Made by a program: the position numbers and the translations under genes. Shown here in pieces: positions 1 to 11,524 of a stretch of 64,000 nt of DNA. This stretch comes from Marsupella aquatica (taxonomy: Eukaryota > Marchantiophyta). The notes under the pieces were generated by a model. It was not told the origin of the DNA. It saw only the letters and a program-made list of their open reading frames with translations, and did no database searches. How positions within the stretch are numbered: position 1 is the first letter of the stretch; each line of letters begins with the position of its first letter. The stretch lies in contig OZ316899.1 of NCBI GenBank assembly GCA_973895155.1, positions 15,066,001 to 15,130,000 of the forward strand, read 5' to 3'.

Positions 1-1607
1 TTACATACCGCTACATGATTGCATTCGCTATGCACAATAAACTGATCATGCACTTAATGGACGTTGTCACGACATATTTATATGGCATTATGGATACAGA
101 AATTTATATGCAGGCACCCCCTAAATTACTTACCAAAGTACAGTTCTACATTCAGGGGGAGAAAAGTCCTAGCTTACATCCAGATCTGACATCAGGCCTT
201 AAACAGATCACTGATCAACCAAAGAAAGGACCTATAGTCCAGACTCCCCATGGGATACACATTCAATCTAACCAGCCTACAGCTGAGTTTGAAGCAAGTG
301 AAACTCCTACAGAGATCTTGCAAAACTACCACAGAAGCCAAGGAGCTTCAATCCAAAAAGATAGTGGACTACATCCACACCAAACCGCAAAACGGCCCAG
401 AAAGAAGCAGAAATCTCAGCCACCATTCGCAATACAAGTCATGAGATCAATAAACGGCCTGAAACAAAGCGGTCGGATCTGGTATAAACGTTTTCGTGAT
501 GAAATGTTGAATTTAAACTTTACAAATGCTGAAATAGCACCTTGTCTATTCTTCAAGCAAACAGGCATAGAGTATGTAATACTTGCTCTGTACGTCGATG
601 ATATTAACATCTTTGGCACTAAGCAGCTAACAGCAAAGACCATTGCAACACTGAAAAGTGTCTTTGAAATGAAAGATATTGGAACTCCAAGCTATTGCTT
701 AGGCATCCAATTCAATCACCTCGAAGATGGCATCCTTATTAATCAATCGACTTACACTAAGAAACTCCTCAAGCAGTTCAATATGCAGCACTCATACCCG
801 GTAACCACTCCAATGGATCTACGCTCACTAGACCCTGCAAAAGACATGTTTAAGAAGCGCCAAGAACATGAACAGGTGCTGGGGCCTGAAAAGCCCTATC
901 TCTCAGCGATTGGAGCCCTCCTTTACCTAGCAAATCAGACAAGACCCGACATCAGCTTCGCTGTCAGCCTACTGGCCAGACACGGATCACAGCCAACGAT
1001 CAGACATTGGAATGGAATAAAGAGGGTCCTTCGCTACTTACAAGGGACAGTGGACATGGGATTATACTTCCCCAAGAATTCAACCCCGATTTTGACAGGA
1101 TTCGCAGATGTAGGGTATTTGTCGGACCCAGATGATGCGAAGTGCCAAACGGGCTATGTTTTCCTGCAGGGCACAACAGCAATTTCGTGGAAAAGCACGA
1201 AGCAGTCTTTGACAGCCACATCCTCCAACCATGCAGAAATTATAGCATTGTACGAAGCAACAAGAGAATGTGTGTGGCTTAGACACTTAATTAACCATAT
1301 TAATCACAACACTGGCAAACCACTGCTAACAGAACCTACCATCCTTTATGAAGACAATCGCCCCTGCGTGGACCAGATCGCCAAAGGATTTATCAAAGGT
1401 GACATAATCAAACACATTGCCCCGAAATTATTTTATGCACATGAACAACACGGAGAGAAGATTCAAGTTAAGTGGATACCAACAAAAGATAATAGAGCTG
1501 ACCTCTTTACGAAGCCCCTGCCTCCCGTCCTCCACAAGGCACATACATTTGGCATCGGCATGAGACAGCTCACAGACTTGTTACGTCCAGAAACAGAAAG
1601 GAATTAA
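1..1607 (+). pseudogene. Ty1/copia pol, C-terminal part (reverse transcriptase and RNase H), cut by the window edge
   Basis: Long open frame for the reverse transcriptase and RNase H end of a copia polyprotein, which copies element RNA into DNA. Visible in order: the EIYMQAP segment, NGLKQSGRIWYKRF, the catalytic YVDD box near base 595, YLSAIGALLYLANQTRPDI, RHWNGIKRVLRYL, the RNase H segment SWKSTKQSLTATSSNHAEI, and the C-terminal KGDIIKHIAPKLFYAH. These place it in the KQSGRxWY copia lineage. Between EIYMQAP and NGLKQSG there are roughly 115 residues where family members usually have about 30, so an in-frame Lys/Gln/Pro-rich insert of about 85 residues lies inside the polymerase. The frame is otherwise open for 530 codons. 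Gag, protease and integrase would lie left of the window. Labelled pseudogene because it is partial and carries the insert; it could have been intact. Confidence 0.88.
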
Positions 1608-2176
1608 GATGACAGCCGAGATTACTTACCTGTACTCGAAAGAATGCAACTCGACAAATGATCGCTACAACGACCTCTTTCAATAGCGCTCCTTGATGAC
1701 CAGCGCGGGGACCAGCGTCTACCACTCGCGCACCTCGTAGCAGCCAACAACACTCCAAGAAACTACATTCCACCTCCAAGGCGCTTTGTTCCCCTTCGAC
1801 AAACCCGTCACCAGACCTAACAACGTCATCGACTAAACGTCGACTCTACCACTACCTAGCCGAAGACTTACTCCCCGCAGACTTTGCCCTTACACGCTCA
1901 TTCTCCTTTTCGATAGTTACTCGAACAATTTCTCATATATTATGTTAAGACACTTACCTTAACTTAGATTAAACTTATAAACAGTCTTAGATCAATTAGA
2001 CTTTCATTACTTTTAATCATTTCCTCAAGGGTCCCACATTATGTAATGGTTGTGGCACTCTTTCCCTTATAGTTAGAAGAAGGGTTTTGATGAGACCAAA
2101 CCAAATTGATGGGCACCACTACGGGTTAAGCTTTCCCCTACTATGGTTGATTTTTTGACTATCCCCAAATTCAACC
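1608..2176 (+). other. 3' untranslated part of the first copia element
   Basis: No reading frame of note. It lies between the end of the copia polyprotein and the polypurine tract, so it is read as the element's 3' untranslated region. It is C/A-rich at the start and AT-rich later. Confidence 0.5.
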
Positions 2177-2185
2177 AAGGGGGAG
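2177..2185 (+). other. Polypurine tract of the first copia element
   Basis: AAGGGGGAG sits directly before TGTTATGAG, the expected layout of a copia plus-strand primer followed by a TG-starting 3' LTR at 2186. Confidence 0.7.
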
Positions 2186-3012
2186 TGTTATGAGTTAAAC
2201 CTAACCCGTTAACCCTAGGTAATAGAGGTTAAGGAGTAGTTACATAACTACCTCCATATAACCCCACATATGTACCAAACATTAACATTAATATAGATGT
2301 TGGAGATTGGAGTACATTCTGGCTATGGTGTCCTCATTCTAAAAGTTTTCTTATATTTTTAGAATTGATTATTGCAATGTTGATGATGCAAACATCACAA
2401 TACCTGAGGATGTATTAAAAACTCCTTCCACCTGACCTAAGCATGTCAGTAAAGGCTTAAAATCTGAGATAGGTTAGTTTAACTATCTCAAAGTATATTA
2501 ATACAATCTTTTAGGTCTCACAAGCTCTTAACGGGAACGAATTCTGGTTGTTTAAGAGGAAAGTAGTTCATATTTCCTTAAACCCTACTCTACAATCCTA
2601 ATCCATGCTTGATCACAAGGACCCCTAAGTGGCGGCTTCGGAGTAAGGTGACCAATACTCTGCCATTTTGCATTCTCGTGTACACGGTTTCGGCATTCTC
2701 AGGGGTCTCACTATATGGATGTCTCCCCATCCCCTGCGACGGTTTTAGGCCTCAGACCCCCTAAAATGTAAGAAAAAAATTATTTTTCAACCCCTATAAA
2801 GTTGGAATATTCTTGGAATATTCTAAAATTTTGGTTAAAAAGACCCTAGTGTTCTTATAAGTCTCAAAATTGAATTTAAAGGACCCTATTGTTCTTCTAC
2901 AAAAATTCTTAAGTCTTCCCTTCAAACCAATAAATTGACCCTATACTTCGTCGCATGTGATGTGCCATTTTTGTGGAAGTGAAACCCCCGAGTCGGCATT
3001 GAGGAGCGACTG
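2186..3012. other. Start of a copia 3' LTR, then unassigned AT-rich sequence
   Basis: The LTR begins with TGTTATGAGTT at 2186. Its end could not be placed because the 5' LTR is outside the window; a few hundred bases is likely. From about 2400 to 2950 I see no gene. The last part (2940-3012) leads into T copy 0. Confidence 0.4.
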
Positions 3013-3024
3013 TCAGTCAAGTGC

Positions 3025-4547
3025 ATGTGGTGCATTGGGAGATTGCGCAAGTTCTTGGCATTCGGTGGAATGAACACGGTGAATCAGGCAGGGAAGTTTT
3101 GGGGTTGTTTGCTTGAAGAAGCAAGGCAGTTGATACCTACGTATGAAGACGTTGAGCCGGAGCGCGCAGCCAAAGAACGAGCGGAGCTTGCACGATTGTG
3201 GGGAATTCACAAAATGGCATTTGTAGATACGGAGGAGGTGTTGGAAAAGTTCTCGTGGACACCCACCAGTGCGGAGCTTGATGAATTGCTTCTTCCAACA
3301 CAACGCTTCGAAAGGTGTTCGAACTAACACCTACGCTTATCAAAGCCGTCTTCGCTTTACCAACAGGAAGGAAGACTAAGGTGGAGCAGAGGAAGATGTT
3401 GTCGGATGACCAGTTCAGGTCATTTCCAGGGCCTTCCACTAAGAATGGGTTTTTTAGGAATCAATGTACCAACCCGCATATAGGGCAACTGATTGATTTC
3501 CTGAGAGTCACGTTGCATTGTACCTTGCCAAGAGCAGAAATCGGCAAAGCCCATGTATTTTTGGTGGAGAATATCGATGCAAGCCGAGACTACAACGGCT
3601 ATCTCTTAATGCAGTTGAAGAAGGCATTAAATGAAGAGAAGCAGAGCATTGGGGAGGGAGCGGTATCCAGACTAGGGTACCATCTGAAATTACTTTGCCG
3701 ATATGCAAGAAGCCAGTCTTTTGCACCGGTGTTGCCTATACAGGAGCGGATGCCGATCACTACACCACTTGAGGAGGTGGAGGAGGACGAGGAGCCTCTA
3801 AGCAAGCGACGCCACGGGAGGAGGTCGGCAACACCGGCAACACAAGAATGGGAGCATTCCCCGATCAAGGAGGCAGAGGTAGTAACATATGATGTAGTGA
3901 GAAATCCGTTGCGCCAGCCTACTCGTAATAATCCATATGCAGGCATCCAATTGGTCGAGAGGAAGATGACTGCCAAAGAGAGAAAGAAATATGATGAGCG
4001 AATGGATTCGGAAACAGATGAGGAGGTAAGCCGAAGCCAGGAGAGGCCAGTATTAAGAGCTTCTAACAGAGCCCAAGTGGAGGGACCTGTGGAGGAAGGT
4101 CAACCAGCAGCAGCCCAACAATATTTGGAGGAAGAGATCGGGGGCTTTGGAGGAGAGGCCGGCATGCTAGGTAGTCAGGTTAATGTGGATGATTATGATG
4201 ACGACTATGTCGATCACGGGGAGAGGCCGGTACCAGGAGTTAGAACGATGGGAAGGTTTTGTAGAAGACTTCCCGCAGTCTTCTATGGCAAGCCAGAGGA
4301 CCAGAAAACCCCAGAGTCTCCTCCACCGGACGTGACACCATTGGAATTTGACCGAATGAAGGAAGCCGAGGCAGGTCTGAAGGAGAAACTCGACGAGTGG
4401 AGGGCCCAAAATGACATGCAGGAATGGCAGCTACCAGGGGGTGATTGGCCGGAGGAAATAAGATGGCTTAGTGAGAAGCAGGCCGAGCCTCTCACTGACT
4501 TCGATCAATTACGGGCAAAAGCTTGGGAGAAACGACCTCGTTGGTAG
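3025..4547 (+). pseudogene. T element ORF, N-terminal plant-transposon-like domain and acidic region (copy 0)
   Basis: Two overlapping frames. The first (3025-3327) encodes VNQAGKFWGCLLEEARQL and a block ending WTPTSAELDELLLP. The second (3315-4547) resumes at FELTPTLIKAVFALPTGRKT and continues through SFPGPSTKNGFFRN, a DFLRVTLHCTLPRAEIGKA block and LGYHLKLLCRYARS. Comparison with the other T copies shows that over 100 codons between the two blocks are missing, so this is an internal deletion. The domain resembles proteins annotated in plants as putative plant transposon protein; I recognise only the general pattern. The rest is acidic and low-complexity (runs of E and D), ending in LPGGDWPEEIRWLSEKQ. 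No enzymatic motif is visible. Confidence 0.6.
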
Positions 4548-5610
4548 ATGCCAGTATCACCTGGCAGGTCAAAATATGCCAGGGATCGGGCTAGGGAGTA
4601 TGGAGACATGTGTGGACTGCTCGCCTTAGAAATCTTTGGCAATGAGTTAGAATCCGGACCATTTCTTAGAAAGGAAATGGTTGACCAAACAAGATTAGCT
4701 AGAGGAGGCAATGACGTTGGAGCGATTAAAGAAAGAGGAGGTAATCGCTCGGCTTCGCTCCATGGAAGCCGAAGTTGCTAAGATAAAGTCTGGTCAACCA
4801 ACTCAGCAGGATCTCTTGGCTAAGCACCAGGAATTGGAAGTGGCGAACAACCAATCGGAAAACTACCAATTGGATAACCAGCAGATCAAGGAAAAATTGA
4901 CAAAGGTAGAGCTGGAGTTAGCCGATTCAAAAGCAGAAGTACAGGGTCTAAATTGCCAAGTCAAGAGGCTCAGAAAGACGGCTAGGGATCAGGCCACCCA
5001 GAGCGAGAAGGCCTTGGCAAAAGCCCAAAGGAAGTATGACAAGTTACTCGACCGGTTGGAGGCCATGCGTGAGAAGCATGATGACGCCATTTGCACAGCC
5101 GCCAATGATCACCTAAGCCGAGTCCAACAGATACGCAAAGAGCTTCAGGAGGAGCTAACCAGGACAAAGCAGGCATGGACGGACAAGGTCACAAAATTGG
5201 AAGGCATCAACAATTCCCAGAGAGCCGCTTTGGATAAGCAAGAGTTTGAGATTGTGCAGATCTTAAACGAGGAGCTCAAGACGGCCAAAGAGGAGGTGCT
5301 CCGGCTTAATGAGGAGGTTGAGGATTTATCCCAAGAGCTGGAGGAGGCCAAAGACAAGATGATCGGCTTGCAGAGGTGTGCAGATAACCAAACAGAGAAG
5401 TTGCAAAAGTATGCCAAAGCTGGGCACGGATCACCAACTGGACGGTCTCCCGCTAGTGGCATGGTCGTCGGGAATACGGAGATGCCGAAGCCGACATCTA
5501 TTTTGTCAAGAGTAACTAGGGGTAAGGCAATGCAGTTGGTTGCGGATCTGGCCAAAACATTCATGGGGTCAGCAGGTACTTTTGGGGTACCCCTTAAAGC
5601 CACGCCATAA
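4548..5610 (+). pseudogene. T element ORF, coiled-coil part (copy 0)
   Basis: Follows the previous frame after one TAG (4545-4547). It begins with a DRAREYGDMCGLLALEIFG block shared by all T copies, then shifts frame at about 4711 into some 230 residues of heptad-rich sequence (EVIARLRSMEAEVAKIKSG onward) with abundant K, E, Q and L. That is a long coiled coil likely to mediate self-association. The tail (after about 5440) is not helical. A gag-like structural role is possible but not shown. Confidence 0.6.
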
Positions 5611-5622
5611 GAGGTTGAGAGT

Positions 5623-5976
5623 ATGGCCGCCCACATTTGTGGGACTGTTGCTACAAAGGCAGTCGTGGTAGAGATAAGTAATGCCGATGAACTTGGAGCT
5701 GTGGTAACAGGTTCAAACACCGGTACAGCCACCATGGACTACCAGAATGTGAAGCCGTGGAAGATCGATACAGGACGTATTGGAGAGCGGGCTTGGATTG
5801 AGGAAATAAAGGCCATTGCTATCCAAGTCATTTCCCAGGAGGATGCCGATGCAACAGCCAATGTCGGGGCCGACAAACCAGAACCCGAAGTCGAGGAAGC
5901 CGAAGGGGTCAAGCCGGAGCTGATGGCAGGAGAAGGCGCAGAGTTGGAAGATTCGGACTTACCCCCGGTCACCTGA
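5623..5976 (+). pseudogene. T element ORF, acidic C-terminal tail (copy 0)
   Basis: Separated from the coiled-coil frame by the stop at 5608-5610. It encodes an E/D-rich tail (KPEPEVEEAEGVKPELMAGE) ending LPPVT, comparable in composition and position with the ends of the other copies (GASIEDQIPLP). No known domain. The segment between 5977 and 6850 has no gene and corresponds to the 3' tail of T. Confidence 0.5.
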
Positions 5977-6921
5977 CAATTAAGGAGGGCCAGTCATCGG
6001 TTGGAAGGAGGACGTGGCGGCAAGAGAAGGGCTTGGGCCAGAAGGGCGCGGCCGTTGTAGGATGGGACAGGGCAAGTAGCGCCCTGTCGGCTTAGGTAGT
6101 ATTAGATGCTCGATTCACACAGGGTTCCGGGCTAGTCAAGTTTTTTAGGTGATAGTTTTTTAGTTGGATTATCGCGGTGGAAGGCCGTGAGTTGTGGTTA
6201 GGATTTCCGCCTTTTCCCTGAATGCGCTGCAAGGATAAAAACCTGGGCAGCGTGGCTCGGGGGGCTTTTTCTTAGTCAAGGCTTTAGTATAAATCTGTAT
6301 TGTTGTGAGCACAAGAAGCTCTCGGCTAAATCTAGACCGCAGGGTATCAGTAAACCACCAGTTCCTTTGGATTTCTGAGCAATTGTTTGAATTGAGTTGG
6401 CCTCGTTGCATAGTTCGCAGATTCTTGCCATCCAAGAAGTTGAGTGTTATGATATTTGTTGCTTGATCGATTTAAGTCAAATAGGGTGAACTGTTGAGCA
6501 AAATACAATCGCATTGTCTTGATTGGAGACTGCCCAATCAAACTGTGAGAGAAAGGTGAGGATTGAGAGTGTTTAGTTGGTGAAGTGTGGGTTGAGTCAG
6601 TCTGAAAAAGACCTTCAGCCGGCTTAAGAAATTAAGCCGTAGAGGTACATTTCGGGGGCGGAATACAAATATACCTGAAGAAGTTAAAGAGGAATTAGAT
6701 GTCTCAGTTGTGCACAATTCACAAGCCCAATGAAAGAATCGATCCGATAAGTGTGGATCAAAGGAGAGGATCGCGTTTCCAAACCAAATAGCTGCCATAC
6801 GGCAAGAGGACGGACATAAACAAGTGGTTTATGATCGACTGAGGGTAGTTCTTGGGGTTAGAGGTCTTGGAAAACGTGCCACATGAGCCCAATCCAACCA
6901 GTCACACAAAGAAGGAGGAAT

Positions 6922-7720
6922 TGCTACATTATTGTTGCAACAGACTATGCCACCAAATGGGTTGAAGCAGAGGCTGTGAGAAAAGATGATGCCCAATCAT
7001 TGCACTTTTTCTTTTTGACAACATTATCACTAGATATGGTTTTGCTTTAGAGTTGGTTAGTGATAGAGGCACCCATTTCCTAAATAGCAACATAGAACTT
7101 CTCACAAGAACTTATCTTATTAAGCACCGCAAGACAACACCCTACAACCCTAAAGGAAACGGTTTAACGGAGAGAGCTAATGGAATTACCTGCAAAATTC
7201 TCACTAAACCTGTTTTTGCACACAAGAGTGATTGGGATATGAAGCTTCCGTCTGCACTTTGGGCTTATAGGACTACACAAAAGATCACCACTAGACGGAC
7301 CCCTTTTTACATGGTTTATGGCATAGACTCCATTGTTCCCATAGAATTAAGTTTACCCCTAGTACAATTGTTGGATGAGAGAAGATTACCTCCTAAGAAG
7401 AGTCAATTAATTAGGTTGATAGAACTGGAACACTTAGAGGAAAATTGCGTCTATGCACTCACACACACTCAAGCTCAACAACAAAGTAGGAAGACCACCC
7501 ATGACAAGAAGTTGAAGGCAACTACTATTAAAGCAGGAGATTTAGTGTTACTATATGATAATTGTTATTCAAAGTTTCCTAGAAAACTCCACACTAGGTG
7601 GGGTGGACCATACTTAGTTTAAAATGTTAGGGCTAATTATGGTAGCCTTCAACTTGCCACCATAGAGGGCGAGACCTTACCCACTAGAGTTAATGGTCAT
7701 TGAGTTAAAAAGTACACCTC
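6922..7720 (+). pseudogene. Ty3/gypsy integrase remnant (Tat/Athila-like)
   Basis: Integrase core fragment. The first part (6922-7040) reads YIIVATDYATKWVEAEAVR, holding the first catalytic Asp, then loses frame. A second open frame at 7053-7622 starts VSDRGTHFLNS (second Asp) and continues TTPYNPKGNGLTERANG, where the usual catalytic Glu in GLTE is present. It then runs through ALWAYRTT and a GPYLV end, followed by a decayed RVNGH-like tail. The KWVEA and PYNPKGNGLTE spellings are typical of the Tat/Athila branch. There is no reverse transcriptase to the left; copy 0 of T abuts it instead, so it may be the host of the T insertion or the end of a related autonomous element. Confidence 0.8.
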
Positions 7721-8527
7721 CCAGAATTTAGACTAGTGTCGTGTGGTCACTCCATTTTTTGAAGAGGGGGTGGTGTATGGTGTAATATTATTAGGTGAAA
7801 GAATTGATGGTGGTAGGAAAATGTTCTATATTTTAGTGATAGAATAAGAGTAGTTATAATTTAAAAACAAAATATTAGTTCATCAATTTAGGAATATGTA
7901 GGTTTATAACTGTTTAAAGCTCCAACCAAAGAGGAAAGGCCGGACTCTCACAAAAAGAGGGAAAACAATTTAAGAGGCTTAAGGGCGGGAGTTCAAAATG
8001 AGTCACGGATGGATGCGGTGGCAAGAAATGACAAGCTGTATTGGATGAAGGTTGAGAGGAGCCAACTCAGCTGAGCATTTTACCGTTGCTATGCGCAACC
8101 CTGTTGATTCTATTTCAATACGCAGGACTGAGCAGGGTGACATAGGCCAAATTTCCTTCCTGGCAGTGAAGCTGCCCAATAGATTGAGCAAAGCCTTTTC
8201 ATTCTTGGCTGCAGAGTTTCAAGTTCTTTGTGAAGGAACGTAAGGCGCAATGGTGACAGTCCCGATGCCACCTGAAGCTGAGATTGCTTTCCAGCCCTCT
8301 ATCGACTACTAGCTCTGTACAATTACCCATGGCTGAAGCAGTCATTTTGTTAAATCCTAATGATTTGTGCTAGCTATTGTATGAGAAGGGAGGCAATTCA
8401 GAGCATTTTTCCAGGGACTAATTGGTTTCACACACCTACTGTTGATTTCCTTTAGTACTATTGTTTTAAGAAGTTCTTGATCTGTCATTGGTATGGTCTG
8501 CATTAGTTTGAGAGGGGTCCTGTATAT
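7721..8527. other. No gene recognised
   Basis: Contains the decayed end of the gypsy fragment to about 7800, then AT-rich and ordinary sequence. Two short frames of about 60 codons near 8003-8243 overlap on opposite strands and have no recognisable features. Confidence 0.4.
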
Positions 8528-8934
8528 CATCAATTATCAGTGTTGTTGCCTTTAAATTTCTGAATCTCAGTTGAGTAGCTGAGATGGGGCCTTTGCACCT
8601 CCGCGCATCTCAGTTGGGCAGTTGAGATTAACTCAATCTCAACTAACCTCATTGAGATGGGGGTATGGACCCAAAAAAATGGAGAAAAAAATAGATTTTA
8701 AAAAAACATTTTTTGAAGAAAAAAATCCGGTGAAATCAAGTGTCCATATCGTATGGACACTTTACCATCTCAGCTAGCCTCGCCAAGATGGGATGTCCGT
8801 ACGGACACCCACAGTGAAGAACAATTCAAAAAGGTTTTTTTGGTGCTTTTTTTGCATTGAAACTTGGTGGCCTCTTTGAGATGACGTGACAATTGATATC
8901 AAGTCAATTGATAGAGATGACTGATAACTGATGA
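8528..8934. repeat. MITE-like repeat with inverted ends
   Basis: Begins CATCAATTATCAGT and ends ACTGATAACTGATG, an imperfect terminal inverted repeat of about 14 bases. Inside are ATCTCAGTTGAG and GCTGAGAT words that can fold, plus A-rich runs. A related partial copy lies at 10748-11000 inside the copia leader. No coding potential. Target duplication not identified. Confidence 0.55.
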
Positions 8935-9000
8935 GATGACTTATCTCAGTTTGAGAAGACCAAAAAGGTACCCTTGACCTTGATTCATTAGGTTTGGATT

Positions 9001-9595
9001 AAAGCCACTGCTGATGCTAGGGAATTGTTTGCGTTTGCCCTGATTTATGGAGATTTGGAGGTGGACGATCTCTCTTTGGCTACTTGTATCTTGGAAATCT
9101 TCCTGGATGGGCTACTAAGTTTCAATGCACTTATTTAACAAATCTTGGAAGCTGAAGCTGAGTCTTGCAGGTATTTTGGAATCAAGCACAATTTTTGATC
9201 AAATTCACCAATTTGGAGGGAAATCTAGCTTTAGTGTGGAGAAACTGGAGAGAGCGATTATTGCCTCAGGTTGAGTCCAAAAGTTGCTTCTTACCGGTGA
9301 GAAATTTGTGTTGGATGATGAGCTTCACAAGTATTCTTGTCTAACTCCAATGCTTGATCGTGAGTACACTTTTATTGCCAGAATGGTTGAGAAAAATCAA
9401 CTATGTGATCCTCTCTTGGTTACTCTTGACTATAATCCACCCCAACTAGATGAGACAATGCAATTCATAGGACCAGATGAGCTTGTTGACAATGCTGCCA
9501 TTTTAGCTGAGAAATTGCTTGAACCTAATCATGATTCTAACCCTATGGAGATTGGTGTTCACTTGATACAATTCCTGAAGACTCTTATGCATTAG
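9001..9595 (+). pseudogene. Unrecognised protein-coding remnant
   Basis: An open frame at 9284-9595 encodes about 100 residues (YSCLTPMLDREYTFIARMVE, LDYNPPQLDETM, NPMEIGVHLIQFLKTL) with codon-like composition. Just upstream, 9001-9130 reads in another frame as ATADARELFAFALIYGDLEV followed by DDLSLATCILEIF. The helical, leucine-rich pattern looks like a real protein broken by frameshifts, but I cannot name the family. It stops 220 bases short of the copia LTR. Confidence 0.3.
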
Positions 9596-9814
9596 AAGAC
9601 AAAGACCCAAATATTGACCTCATTCAGAAGGAAACAATTGAGGACTCTGAAGCACCAGTTAGCCAGGTTCATAATCAGGAGCAGAAAAAAAATTCAAAAG
9701 CCATTCTCTTGATGCCAATTTGAAGTCTGAAGTTACCAGCAAGCGACCAAAACAAATTCTTTAGACTCTCTCAAAGAGCAAACTTCAGAAGAAGATCCAA
9801 ACCTTTAAGTGTAG

Positions 9815-10111
9815 TGTTAGGAATTGACTCGAGTTCCCGACTATAGTTAGTTTGGCCTTACTAGGGTTAATTGACCCTTGGTTAGTTTAGGATAAGATCC
9901 ACTTATTTAGGCCCACACATCTTAGCCCCCCTTGGGGGGTATAGATTGGAGGGAGAGCATTCTCTCCCTCATTCTTCACATGTTCAATCTCATGAGCTAT
10001 GGATCCTTCAAGATTTTCTCCATGATCGTGGTGTCTTGTTGGTGTAGTGTGAGATTGAGTGCTCTCATGTTCCGCATTGCTGTCTAGTCTGGAGCTTACA
10101 GTTTTCCTACA
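9815..10111 (+). repeat. Copia 5' LTR
   Basis: 297 bases, starting TGTTAGGAATTGACTCG and ending TTTTCCTACA. Matches 33823-34119 except for about eight substitutions. Preceded by TGTAG. Confidence 0.96.
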
Positions 10112-10113
10112 AG

Positions 10114-10125
10114 TGGTATCAGAGC
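10114..10125 (+). other. Primer binding site (initiator tRNA-Met)
   Basis: TGGTATCAGAGC two bases after the 5' LTR is the standard plant copia primer site complementary to the 3' end of initiator methionine tRNA. Confidence 0.93.
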
Positions 10126-10747
10126 TTCATGTTCGATGTTTGGTTGCCTGGATAGTGGTGAGAGTGCTCTTTGTGTTGAATTGTGGTGACGGATCAAATT
10201 GTTTTCAACAATTTGTGTGATCGTGTCACTGGTCGTTGTGCGCTAGAGGTTTTGCATTCAGAAGGAGTGACGGTTTCTCGATTGAAACTTCACATTAGAA
10301 GTGTCGGATGTGTCTTTGGCTTTCTGAATGTATTGTCAGGCGGACAGTCTTGCATTTCATTGTGCGCATCGGCAGGCACTTTGTCTCGGTGAAATTTTCA
10401 CAGCGTTTCATCCAGCGAGTGCGGAGCAATATCATTTTATATTTTGTTGTTTGTAGCCTGATCTCTTTGGCTATGGAGTCTTTGTGTTTGGCTTGATCTC
10501 TTATGGGGTCTTGGGTTGATGTTTTCTTGGGAAAATGTCGATGTTCTCTTTTTTGTTGGATCAAAGTTGTGTTTTTTCTTTTTTTCCTTTGTTCACCTCT
10601 TGGGTCGCGTTGCGCAACAATTTGCGGTGACGCCGACAATTTGTGTGCTGGAGTACCAGTGCAAGTACGCAGCCATCGGGCACTATAGCGGTGAGGTGTG
10701 GTTGTTACTTAGGGCAAACAGAAAATGACAAGTGAAGGGGTACACAA

Positions 10748-11000
10748 CATCATCAGTTATCAATGGCTGATATCAGTTATCTCAAAAATTTCAGAATCTC
10801 AGTTGAGGAGTTGAGATGGGGCCTTCGAACTTCCGTGCATCTCAGCTGGGCAACTGAGGTTGACTCAATCTCAGCTGACCTCGTCGAGATGAGCGTACAG
10901 ACTGAAAAAAATCGACGAGATGGGGCATACGGACCAAAAAAAAAACGGGAAAAAAAATCAAAATTTTCCCCAAAAACAAAATTTGGAAAAAAAATGGGTC
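10748..11000. repeat. Partial copy of the MITE-like repeat at 8528
   Basis: Shares TCAGTTATC, GAATCTCAGTTGAG, GTTGAGATGGGGCCTT, GCATCTCAGYTGGGCA and the A-rich stretch with the 8528 copy in the same order and orientation. The inverted right end is missing. Confidence 0.55.
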
Positions 11001-11059
11001 ACCGCAAATTGCGGAAAATCAGGTACACTAATGAACAGTGATTTTGTCCAAAAATCACG

Positions 11060-11335
11060 CCGTGTTTAGCGCTTATTCTGAGTGGTGGTGAGAAATTTCA
11101 CCCGCAAAACAGTGTGTTGTCGCAGCTCAGTGGTGGTGAGACAGTCTTCCATGAAACACTGTTCCATCGCGGTTCGTTGGTGGGAAAAAACAGTACCCAC
11201 GGAACACCGTTCCGCGACAACTTGGTGGTGGGAAAAAAAAGCAGTGACCCACGGAACGATGTTCCGTGGCAGCTTTGTGGTGGGGAAAAACAGGGACCAC
11301 GGAACACCGTTCCGCGGGTGCTTTGAGGAGAAAAA
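11060..11335 (+). repeat. Tandem array of palindromic units in the copia leader
   Basis: About five units of 50-60 bases. Each has a GGTGGTGGGAAAAA-like block followed by a hairpin built on GGAAC-NNN-GTTCC with flanking complementarity (CACGGAACACCGTTCCGCG, ACGGAACGATGTTCCGTGG). Unit boundaries drift toward the left, where the oldest-looking unit lies. Confidence 0.75.
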
Positions 11336-11524
11336 AATAAAAATTTTGGATAACTTTTTTCAGAAGCAATTCTTTGCCAAATCATTTTCAGATATTGGTA
11401 GTGTACCTTATAGGCTACGCGGTGGTGCATTACAGTTCCACTTTTGCCAACTTTCATTTTTTGGTGATTGTGTGTAGAGGTATTTTGGTACTTGTGTTTC
11501 CTGTGTGTTTGTGTTAGCATCAAT

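Larger units (their letters stand above)
2950..6850 (+). mobile_element. T family element, copy 0 (diverged, internally deleted)
   Basis: Related along its length to the two better-preserved T copies at 20855 and 51384. It has the same N-terminal VNQAxxFWGCLLE block, a SFPGPSTKNGFF block, an acidic variable region, a coiled coil and a 3' untranslated tail. The tail shares AAGAAGCTCTCGG, GTTGGCCTCG and GGCGGAAT-type words with 25000-25330. Both ends are approximate: the terminal TGTG and CACA seen in the other copies were not found here. No reverse transcriptase or transposase is encoded inside. Confidence 0.6.
10126..11520 (+). other. Long copia leader between primer site and gag
   Basis: About 1.4 kb without a conserved frame, longer than usual for a small copia element. 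It contains a partial MITE-like repeat (10748-11000) and a palindromic tandem array (11060-11335). The short open frames on both strands here share no features with known proteins. Confidence 0.6.
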
